This document shows, one piece after another, positions 55,718-64,000 of a DNA stretch of 64,000 nucleotides; position 1 is the stretch's first letter, and the number at the start of each line of letters is the position of its first letter. The notes under the pieces were generated by a model. The model had not been told where the DNA came from. It was given only the letters and a program-made list of their open reading frames with translations, and made no database searches. The position numbers and the translations under genes are program-made. Source of the stretch: Limnephilus marmoratus. Taxonomy: Eukaryota; Arthropoda; Insecta; Trichoptera; Limnephilidae. The DNA lies in contig OU862910.1 in assembly GCA_917880885.1 (NCBI GenBank), positions 19,108,710 through 19,172,709 of the forward strand. Reading direction: 5' to 3'.

Positions 55718-55992
55718 TGTGATATATGCAATTATATCGCATTTGTATCTATGTAGTAATTCGGGAATGCTCGGGTCGCCGAACATTGCCGATCGGGCAT
55801 ACGAGCCGGGACAGCGGTCCGGTGTACGGCCGCGGCCAGAACCATTCTAACTTCCAGTATAATCAGTCGCTACCGAGACAAATAATATTACTTATTGAAT
55901 CCATTGTACTCTTACAATAAAGACGAGAACTTACGTTTAACATATTTATTATTATTGTGTGGCTAGTGTGGCCACAATAAAAGTACATTACA
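55718..55992 (+). repeat. Mag-type 5' LTR
   Basis: TGTGATATATGCAATTATAT ... AAGTACATTACA. Expected to hold the promoter; its start contains TATA-like strings (GATATATGC, ATTATATCGC), but no start site can be fixed. Confidence 0.96.
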
Positions 55993-55994
55993 AT

Positions 55995-56006
55995 TGGCGC
56001 AGCCGT
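55995..56006 (+). promoter_or_regulatory. Mag-type primer-binding site, tRNA-Ser-like
   Basis: TGGCGCAGCCGT begins two bases after the LTR. It resembles the tRNA-Ser site TGGCGCAGTCGG used by several insect Gypsy elements, with a C at the ninth base and a T at the twelfth. Assignment from memory of the tRNA; not searched. Confidence 0.7.
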
Positions 56007-56528
56007 ATTAAAGTACAATATTGGATTACCAAATTGGATCACAAAAAAAAAATTACCAAAGCGGGGAGAGCTAAGTCACCCCGAAAAATTTTTCAAGGCT
56101 ACCTACAGCCGAGGCGGAACATTGGAGTATTTTTTGGGTTTGTCTGACCGAGTGAAAGGACCGGCAGAACAAACCGAGGATATCTCTGGCTATTCCTGGA
56201 GCCACAGTCAGAGTTCTGGAGTACCATCCAAGGGTACTCAGAAGCAAGAGGCGGTGGTCGTTTTTGGGGCTCAACAGAGCCTTTCCACGAAGGTGAAGTT
56301 CCGAGGGAGTGCCGAGGGAAGGCATTCTTACAAGGCAAACAGTGCTAGTGTCGAGGAAGGTCACTCACTCATCAAGAGGAAACAATCTGGAGACGTTGCA
56401 ACCGCAATTTCTAAGATAGGTTTTTCTTTTCTTTCTTGTGGAGGATTTGTCTGGGTTTTTTGTAATTTTTTCCGGGGTAGTATTGTTGTCGTAGCTTCGC
56501 GTGATTATTTTTTTTTCCTTTTGTGAAG
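56007..56528 (+). other. Mag-type leader
   Basis: About 520 bp untranslated before the gag ATG, G-rich in the middle (56240-56330) and T-rich at the end (56410-56522). It holds several short frames on both strands with no domain; likely packaging and untranslated sequence. Confidence 0.55.
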
Positions 56529-59435
56529 ATGGAATCGGCGAGAATTCCACCGTTCTCTCACATAAACGGAGATTGGGATGTGTTTCAACTCAGATTAGAG
56601 CAGTTTCTCGTGTTACATGATGACATTACCGAGATTAAGAAAAAGGCTTATCTGATAAACTCGCTTGAAACGGAGACCTTGACTCTTCTGTCCAACTTAT
56701 GTTTCCCGGGTAAAATCACAGATGTTACGTTCGAGAAATTAATTGAGTTGCTAAAAAAACATTGTGGTAAATGTAGATCTCTTTTTCAAGAGCGGGAATC
56801 ATTTTTCCAAGCTAAACAGAATCATAACGAATCGATAAGGGATTTCGCCGCAAGAATTCGAGGGCTCAGCTCATTCTGTCAGTTCGGAAACAGGCTGGAG
56901 GATAATCTTGTAGACGTGTTTGCAATCGGTCTACTTCCGGGCCCTGTACGGGTAAAATTGTTTGTTGAAGGGCCTAAGCAAAACTTTAATCAACTAGTTG
57001 AACTTGCAGTGACCGCGAAAGGTCCTGAGGTCGATTCAATCAAGATGAAGTTGGAAGTAAATTCGGTAAAGGAATTTGGAAGATCGGCTTCTCCGGCGCG
57101 AGAAATAAATTCGGTAAAGAGATTTGGAAAATCGGCTTCTCCGGCGCGAAAACTTTATTATCGGTCGAATAGTTCCGATTCATGTAGGTCGGATAAACAA
57201 GTAAAAACCGGTTCATCACTAAAAAAGTGTAAGATCTGTGGGAAATCAAATCATGACACTCATAACTGTAAGTTTAAGCAAGCTAAATGTTATTCTTGCG
57301 GTAAATTGGGTCATTTACAGAGATTTTGTAAAAACGGGTCAGTAAAATCAGTTATGAATTGTAATAATGAAAATATTGAAAATGTAGCTTTTGTTAAGGC
57401 AATCAAGGCACAATTGAAATTAAATGGGAAATCTTTCGAAGCGATGATTGATTCAGGCTCATCAATTTGTGTTATTCCGGAGACATTGTTTTGTAAACAT
57501 TTCAGTAATATAGAGTTGTCACCCGAAACACGAAAAATTTCAGGTTACGACGGGAATATGTTGATTGTTGTGGGTAATGCAAATTTCAAGGTCGAATACA
57601 ATAATCTAGTTAGGTTAATAACCTTTATCGTTGTAACAAGCGGTTCGGAGATGATTGTGGGAAGAGATTTCATGGAAATATTTAACCTCAACATTGTTTC
57701 AAAACAAAATTCTATTAATTCGGTTTCGTTCGCGAATAGGAACAAATTTCAGAAAATGGGGAACGTAAAACCATATTTTTCAGGGTATGGAAGTTCTAAT
57801 CTTAGGGAATATAAAACCATGTTTAAAGGGCATGGTAGTTCATCTGCAAATAAAAGGAATGTAAAACCTTATTTAAAGAATACGGTAGTTCAGTTGCAAA
57901 GATTACTTTCTGGGAAACCGATGAAATCAGGTGGAAACCAGGCAGATTTTCTGTCTCGGTTTCTGTTAAAGAACAAAGTTGAGAATTCTAAGGTAGAATT
58001 TAAAGATTACTGCGGTTCAGATTTCGTAAGTTTTGTTAGCAGTTGTGAACATCTTGACGTTAATTCGATTAGGGAAGCCACTAAAGTAGATACGGTCATT
58101 CAAGGCGTAATGACGTGTTTAAGGCAAGGGTGGCCCAAACGTGTTAAACGCGAGGAGGAATTATGGAAATTCTGGATAAAAAGGAACGAACTTTCGATTG
58201 TTAAGGATTGTTTATTTTGGCAACATAGAATTATTGTTCCAAGTTCGTTGCATAAAAAAGTGTTAGAGCTCGTGCATCGTTCACACTTAGGTATTGTTAA
58301 GATGAAAGGGTTAGCAAAGGGTTATTTCTGGTGGTCATCGCTGAGCAAAGATTTAGAGAAAATTGTTCAGGAATGTCCAGAATGCGCGTCGACGAAACAA
58401 TCTCCGCCAAAGAGTCAATTATCGGTATGGCCTAATTCTGGGAAGGTCTGGAGTAGGTTACACCTGGATTATAGTGGACCGCTGGCAGGGAAAATGTTTC
58501 TGGTCATCTGCGACTCATTCACTAAATGGGTTGACTGTATTGAAGTTCAAAGGGCAGATTCAGCTAATACTATATTTGAATTGAGGAAATTATTTTCAAA
58601 TTTTGGCTACCCTGAACTCATAGTGTCAGATAACGGAACTTGTTTTACGAGTGAAATTTTCCAACAGTTTCTTCGGGAAAACAATATTAAATTCATGTCA
58701 TCTCCAGTTATGCACCCAAAAAGTAATGGGATCGCTGAAAATTCAGTGAAAACTACTAAGAGTTTTCTTAAAAAACTTATGGTAGGAAATAAATTTCAGG
58801 TTGATTACAAGGATAAATTGTTACATTTTTTGTCCGATTATAGAAATACTCCACATTGTACGACGGGAGTCGAGCCAGCAGTTTTATTGTTTGGTAGGAA
58901 ACTTAGATCTACTTTTGACAGTCTCATTCCGAAAGAGAATGAACGGGTTGTGTCAAAACAACATGATTTGGCGAATAAGAATATTGAGGCAAATCAACGT
59001 AAACAATCTAAGTATTATGGTGGTGTAAAAACAAGAAATTTTATTGTGGGACAAAAATGTTTAGTTAAAGATTTCAGGAAGAATAATAAATTTACATGGG
59101 TAAAGGGAATTGTTACAGATAAAATTGGAAAAAAATTATATTTGGTAAAAACTTGTGATTCTCAATTAATTTGGAAACGTCATGTGGATCAGATGAGGAA
59201 CTTATCAGTGTCTTGGAGTGATGTTGAGTCAGATTTGCCAGATTCCGCGTCTGATGACACGAGGACTGAGCACTCTGAGAAAGAGTTATCCAATCTGTGG
59301 AGTGAGTTAACGGTGTTTTCTCCTGATTTCAGATTTGCGGAGGGAGGAGAGAGGTCACCGGAGGTCACAGACACGGCAATCGCTGGTCCAAGTCAAAGTT
59401 CAAATCCCTGGTTGGGGAGACTCCGCCCAAGATAG
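56529..59435 (+). CDS. Fused Gag-protease-integrase polyprotein (no RT, no RNase H)
   Basis: 968 residues from the ATG at 56529, without stop or frameshift. Gag is residues 1 to about 290: capsid region IPPFSHINGDWDVFQLRLEQ, two 16-codon tandem repeats ending FG(R/K)SASPAR, then zinc knuckles CKICGKSNHDTHNC (234) and CYSCGKLGHLQRFC (254). The protease has DSGSS (D308) and IVGRDFMEIFNL. RT and RNase H should follow. Instead there is a tract of three imperfect ~48-bp repeats (57761-57905) leading straight to NQADFLSRF, the last RNase H motif. Integrase has a zinc-binding domain (VHRSHLG ... CPECAS) and a DDE core with D647 (HLDYSGPL), D701 (VSDNGTC) and E737 (GIAENS), spacing 53 and 35. A small C-terminal domain (WVKGIVTDKIGKKLYLV) and an acidic tail complete it. 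The integrase resembles those of Mag-clade elements. Confidence 0.94.
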   Translation: MESARIPPFSHINGDWDVFQLRLEQFLVLHDDITEIKKKAYLINSLETETLTLLSNLCFPGKITDVTFEKLIELLKKHCGKCRSLFQERESFFQAKQNHNESIRDFAARIRGLSSFCQFGNRLEDNLVDVFAIGLLPGPVRVKLFVEGPKQNFNQLVELAVTAKGPEVDSIKMKLEVNSVKEFGRSASPAREINSVKRFGKSASPARKLYYRSNSSDSCRSDKQVKTGSSLKKCKICGKSNHDTHNCKFKQAKCYSCGKLGHLQRFCKNGSVKSVMNCNNENIENVAFVKAIKAQLKLNGKSFEAMIDSGSSICVIPETLFCKHFSNIELSPETRKISGYDGNMLIVVGNANFKVEYNNLVRLITFIVVTSGSEMIVGRDFMEIFNLNIVSKQNSINSVSFANRNKFQKMGNVKPYFSGYGSSNLREYKTMFKGHGSSSANKRNVKPYLKNTVVQLQRLLSGKPMKSGGNQADFLSRFLLKNKVENSKVEFKDYCGSDFVSFVSSCEHLDVNSIREATKVDTVIQGVMTCLRQGWPKRVKREEELWKFWIKRNELSIVKDCLFWQHRIIVPSSLHKKVLELVHRSHLGIVKMKGLAKGYFWWSSLSKDLEKIVQECPECASTKQSPPKSQLSVWPNSGKVWSRLHLDYSGPLAGKMFLVICDSFTKWVDCIEVQRADSANTIFELRKLFSNFGYPELIVSDNGTCFTSEIFQQFLRENNIKFMSSPVMHPKSNGIAENSVKTTKSFLKKLMVGNKFQVDYKDKLLHFLSDYRNTPHCTTGVEPAVLLFGRKLRSTFDSLIPKENERVVSKQHDLANKNIEANQRKQSKYYGGVKTRNFIVGQKCLVKDFRKNNKFTWVKGIVTDKIGKKLYLVKTCDSQLIWKRHVDQMRNLSVSWSDVESDLPDSASDDTRTEHSEKELSNLWSELTVFSPDFRFAEGGERSPEVTDTAIAGPSQSSNPWLGRLRPR

Positions 59436-59630
59436 TCCACAAGGAAGGAACGGAAAGCCTTCTAACTTAATATAATTTTGTGTGAAATATTAATAATGAT
59501 GTGTTTATGAAAAAACATTATAAGAACTTGAGTGAAATATCAGTATAATATTTACAGTGTTTGAATTATATAGAATCATGAAATACTTGAAATACTTAAA
59601 TATGTAGTGACTGATTTACAGGGGGAAGGG
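59436..59630 (+). other. Mag-type 3' UTR and polypurine tract
   Basis: AT-rich, non-coding. It ends in GGGGGAAGGG (59621-59630) directly against the 3' LTR, a good polypurine tract. Confidence 0.75.
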
Positions 59631-59904
59631 TGTGATATATGCAATTATATCGCATTTGTATCTATGTAGTAATTCGGGAATGCTCGGGTCGCCGAACATT
59701 GCCGATCGGGCATACGAGCCGGGACAGCGGTCCGGTGTACGGCCGCGGCCAGAACCATTCTAACTTCCAGTATAATCAGTCGCTACCGAGACAAATAATA
59801 TTACTTATTGAATCCATTGTACTCTTACAATAAAGACGAGAACTTACGTTTAACATATTTATTATTATTGTGTGGCAGTGTGGCCACAATAAAAGTACAT
59901 TACA
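59631..59904 (+). repeat. Mag-type 3' LTR
   Basis: 274 bp, identical by eye to the 5' LTR except for one missing base. AATAAA occurs upstream of the LTR end (CAATAAAG at about 59828 and CAATAAAAG at about 59887) and could serve polyadenylation. Confidence 0.96.
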
Positions 59905-62900
59905 GTCAGAATCCAAAATTTCACGCTGTTCAGTGCCAATGGGCCCAAGTTATGACTAACCCCAAGTATAACAAAGTCCTTAAAAGGCAGAACCCAAGTG
60001 TTAAAACGACCGAACCTAAGTATTAAAACGATGCATTTTTGATTGATTTGTGAACAGACGATTCTTAGTCAGAATCCAAAATTTCACGCTGTTCAGTGCC
60101 AATGGGCCCAAGTTATGACTAACCCCAAGTATAACAAAGTCCTTAAAAGGCAGAACCCAAGTGTTAAAACGACCGAACCCAAGTATTAAAACGATGCATT
60201 TTTGATTGATTTGTGAACAGACGATTCTTAGTCAGAATCCAAAATTTCAGGCGGTCCAGTGCAATAGGGGGTCCAAGTTATAACCGACCCCAAGTTTAAC
60301 AAATTCTTTAAAAGGCGGAACCCAAGTGTTAACACGACCGAACCAAAGAATTAAAACGATGCATTTTTTATGGATTCGTGAACAGACGATTCTTAGTCAG
60401 AATCCAAAATTTCGGGCGGTTCAGTCCCATAGGGTTCAAGTTATGACCGACCCCAACGTTAACAATGTGTTGATAGGACCAAACCCAAGTGTTTAAACGA
60501 CCGAACCCAAGTATTAAAACGATGAATTTTTGATTGATTCGGTCTGATTCTTAGTCAGAATCCAAAATTTCACGCGGTTCAGTGCCATAGGGTCCAAGTT
60601 ATTATCGACCCCAAGGTTAACAAGGTGTTGATAGGACCAAACCCAAGTCTAAAAACGACCGAACCCAAGTATTAAAACGATGCATTTTTGATTAATTTGG
60701 TCTGATTCTTAGTAAAAATCAAAAAATTTCATGCGGTTCAATGCCAAAGAGCCCAAGTTATGACCAACCCCAAGTTTAACAAAGTCTTTAAAAGGTCGAA
60801 CCCAAGTGTTAAAACGATGCATTTTTGATTGATTCATGAACAGACGATTCTCAGAATCCAAAATTTCGGGCGGTTGACCCCAAGTTTAACAAATTCTTTA
60901 GATGGCCGGACCCAAGTGTTAAAACGACCGAATTCTAGTATTAAAACGATGCATTTTTGATAGAATCGGTCTGATTCTTAGTCAGAATCCAAAATTTCAC
61001 GCGGTTCAGTGCCATAGGGTCCAAGTTATAACCCCAAGATCCCATATAAATAAGACCCCAAGGTTAACAAGGTGTTGATAGGACCATACCCAAGTCTTAA
61101 AACGACCGAACCCAAGTATTAAAACGATGCATTTTTTGATTAATTTGGTCTGATTCTTAGTCAAAATCCAAAAATTTCATGCGGTTCAATGCCAAAGAGG
61201 CCAAGTTATGACCAACCCCAAGTTTAACAAAGTCTTTAAAAGTTCGAACCCAAGTGCTAAAACGACCGAACCCAAGTATTAAAACGATGCATTTTTAATT
61301 GATTCGTGAACATATCACGATTCTTTTAATTAGAATCCAAAATGTCAGCTGGTTCAGTGCAATAGGGACCAAGTTATGACCGACCCAAGTTTAACAATTT
61401 CTTTAGATGGCTGAACACAAGTGTTAAAACGACCGAAATCAAGTACTAAAACGATGCATTTATGATTGATTCGTGAACAGACCATGATTCTAAGTCAGAA
61501 ACCACAATTTCACGCGGTTCAGTGCCATAGAGCTCAAGTTATGACCAACCCCAAGTTTATCAAAGATTTTAAATGGCCGAACCCATGTGTGAAAATGACC
61601 GAACCCAAGTATTAAAACGATGCATTTTTGATTAAATCGGTCTGATTCTTAGTCAGAATCCAAAATGTCAGGCGGTTCAGTGCCAATGAGCCCAAATTAT
61701 GACCAACCCCAAGTTTAACAAAGTCCTTAAATGGCGGAACCCAAGTGTTAAAACGACCGAACCCAAGTATTAAAACGATACATTTTTAATGGATTCGTGA
61801 ACAGACGATTTTTAGTCAAAATCGAAAATTTCGGGCGGTTCAGTGCCATAGGGTTCAAGTTATGACCGACCCCAAGGTTATCAATGTGTTGATAGGACCA
61901 AACCCAGTCTTAAAACGACCGACCGCAAGTTTTCAAACGATGAATTTTTGATTGATTCGGTCTGATTCTTAGTCAGAATCCAAAAATTTCATGCGGTTCA
62001 ATGCCAAAGAGCCCAAGTTATATGACCAACCCCAAGTTTAACAAAGTCTTTAAAAGGTCGAACCCAAGTGTTAAAACGACCGAACCCAAGTATTAAAACG
62101 ATGCATTTTTGATCGATTCGTGAACATACCACGATTCTTTTAATCAGAATCCAAAATGTCAGGCGGTTCAGTGCAAAAGGGTCCAAGTTATGACCGATCC
62201 CAAGTTTAACAAATTCTTTAGAAGGCCGAACCCAAGTGTTAAAACGACCGAACCCAAGTATTAAAACGATGCATTATTGATTAAATCGGTCTAATTCTAA
62301 GTCAGAATACAAAATTTCATGCGGTTCAGTGCCGTATAGCCGACGTTATGACCAACCCCAAGTTTAACAAAGTCTTTGAAAGGCGAACCCAAGTGTTAAA
62401 ACGACCGAACCCAAGTATTAAAACGATGCATTTTTGATTGATTCGTGAACAGACGAATCTTAGTCAGAATCCAAAATATCGGGCGGTTGACCCCAGGTTT
62501 AACAAATTCTTTAGATGGCCGGACCCAAGTGCTGAAACGACCGAACCCCAGAATTAAAACGATGCATTTTTTATTGAATCGGTCTGATTCTTAGTCAGAA
62601 TCCAAAATTTCACACGGTTCAGTGCCAATGAGCCCAAGTTATGACCAACCCCAAGTTTAACAAAGTCCTTAAAAGGCGGAACCCAAGTGTTAAAACGACC
62701 GAACCCAAGTATTAAAACGAAACATTTTTTATGGATTCGTGAACAGACGATTTTTAGTCAAAATCCGTTATTGATTAAATCGGTCCAATTCTATGTTAGA
62801 ATACAAAATTTCACGCGGTTCAGTGCCATAGAGCCGACGTTATGACCAACCACAAGTATTAAAACGATGCATTTTTGATAGATTAGTGAACAGACGATTC

Positions 62901-64000
62901 TTAGTCAGACTCCAAAATTTCGGGCGGTTCAGTGCCATAGGGTCCAAGGTATGACCGACCCCGTTTAACAAAGTCTTTAAATGGCCGAACCCAAGTGTTA
63001 AAACGACCGAACCCAAGAATTAAAACGATGCATTATTGATTTAATCGGTCTAAATCAAAGTCTGAATACAAAATTTCACGCGGTTCAGTGCCATAGAGCC
63101 GACGTAATGACCAACCCCAAGTTTAACAAAGTCTTTGAAAGGCGGAACCCAAGTGTTAAAACGACCGAACCCAAGTATTAAAACGATGCATTTTTGATTG
63201 ATTCGTGAACAGACGATTCTTAGTCAGAATCCAAAATATCGGGCGGTTCAGTGCCATAGGGTCCAAGTTATGACCGACCCCAAGATTAACAAAGTCTTTA
63301 AAAGGCCGAACCCAAGTGTTAAAACGACCGAACCCAAGTATTAAAACGATGCATTTTTGATAGATTAGTGAACAGACGATTCTTAGTCAGAATCCAAAAT
63401 TTCACGCTGTTCAGTGCCAATGGGCCCAAGTTATGACTTACCCCAAGTTTAACAAAGTCCTTAAAAGGCGGAACCCAAGTGTTAAAACGACCGAACCCAA
63501 GTATTAAAACGATGCATTTTTGATTGATTTGTGAACAGACGATTCTTAGTCAGAATCCAAAATTTCAGGCGGTCCAGTGCAATAGGGGGTCCAAGTTATA
63601 ACCGACCCCAAGTTTAACAAATTCTTTAAAAGGCGGAACCCAAGTGTTAACACGACCGAACCAAAGAATTAAAACGATGCATTTTTTATGGATTCGTGAA
63701 CAGACGATTCTTAGTCAGAATCCAAAATTTCGGGCGGTTCAGTCCCATAGGGTTCAAGTTATGACCGACCCCACCGTTAACAATGTGTTGATAGGACCAA
63801 ACCCAAGTGTTTAAACGACCGAACCCAAGTATTAAAACGATGAATTCTTGATTGATTCGGTCTGATTCTTAGTCAGAATCCAAAATTTCACGCGGTTCAG
63901 TGCCATAGGGTCCAAGTTATTATCGACCCCAAGGTTAACAAGGTGTTGATAGGACCAAACCCAAGTCTAAAAACGACCGAACCCAAGTATTAAAACGATG
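59905..64000. repeat. Satellite array block 9
   Basis: About 25 monomers to the window end, the downstream continuation of the 3.3-3.5-kb unit. Odd monomers include one at 61031-61052 with the unrelated insert CAAGATCCCATATAAATAAG, and a monomer fusion near 62760 where AAAATCC joins GTTATTGATTAAATCGG. Confidence 0.95.

Larger units (their letters stand above)
55718..59904 (+). mobile_element. Gypsy/Mag-type LTR retrotransposon lacking RT and RNase H
   Basis: 4187 bp; LTRs 55718-55992 (275 bp) and 59631-59904 (274 bp) differ by one 1-bp indel (GGCTAGTG versus GGCAGTG). GTCAG flanks both sides (55713-55717 and 59905-59909), and empty copies of the site are at about 52395-52420 and 63370-63400. 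It has a primer-binding site, long leader, one intact Gag-protease-integrase frame, and a polypurine tract GGGGGAAGGG next to the 3' LTR. All cis-acting parts needed for reverse transcription are there, but the enzyme is not encoded. Confidence 0.95.
52381..64000. repeat. Higher-order repeat, ~3.3-3.5-kb unit
   Basis: The rare variant GCAATAGGGGGTCCAAGTTA lies at 52601, 60261 and 63579. Subtracting the 4192 bp of the Mag-type element and its duplication gives periods of about 3468 and 3318 bp (roughly 20 monomers). Other paired markers are ATCGATTCGTGAACATACC at about 54402 and 62112, and AAACCACAATTTCACGCGG at about 53791 and 61500. Confidence 0.88.

Noticed and set aside
56071..56526. Short frames on both strands in the Mag-type leader, up to 134 codons
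   Set aside because: Overlap each other on both strands, lack domains, and lie in the untranslated leader of a typical LTR element.
1..64000. CENP-B box in the satellite monomer
   Set aside because: I looked for the TTCGNNNNANNCGGG pattern around TTCGTGAACAGACG and TTTCGGGCGG; the spacing does not fit.

Overview
This is a eukaryotic, almost certainly insect (arthropod), heterochromatin window. About 36 kb of the 64 kb is one tandem satellite with a ~164-bp monomer. The rest consists of transposable elements inserted into it. No ordinary host gene is complete, and there are no tRNA, rRNA or CRISPR features. The insect assignment rests on the mobile families: BEL/Pao twice, copia with a half-tRNA(iMet) primer site as in Drosophila copia, Gypsy of the CsRn1 and Mag types, and hAT. 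No genus can be named from the sequence.

Layout: satellite 1-11718; BEL element A on the minus strand (11724-19628), split by a nested hAT DNA transposon (14200-17660) that carries a decayed C2H2 zinc-finger gene piece; satellite with a 414-bp MITE (19815-20228) and a palindromic element (about 20741-21050); satellite to 23637; copia element, minus strand (23638-27788); satellite with a poly-A-tailed retroposon end (about 32131-32403); Gypsy/CsRn1 element, minus strand (34249-39885); satellite 39886-47173 with a near-perfect 67-bp inverted repeat at 45658-45795; BEL element B, plus strand (47174-52015); satellite 52016-55717; Gypsy/Mag-type element, plus strand (55718-59904); satellite to the end. 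Every LTR element is bounded by a readable 4-5 bp target-site duplication. The matching empty satellite site can be found elsewhere in the window, so the boundaries are base-accurate.

The satellite has two levels of order. Each monomer ends in two copies of a 22-bp subrepeat. Monomer variants are arranged in higher-order repeats of about 1.72 kb at the left end and about 3.3-3.5 kb at the right end, with shorter periods (1.08, 1.24, 1.87, 3.27 kb) in the middle.

The most interesting object is the Mag-type element. Its LTRs differ only by one 1-bp indel. It carries one uninterrupted 969-codon frame encoding Gag, protease and a complete integrase (D-53-D-35-E), but reverse transcriptase and RNase H are missing, replaced in frame by a short repeat tract. 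It therefore looks like a recently mobile, RT-less retrotransposon that borrows RT in trans. BEL A (dead RT, 98.8% identical LTRs) and the copia element (no RNase H, LTRs with one mismatch) show the same pattern of young LTRs around a crippled interior.
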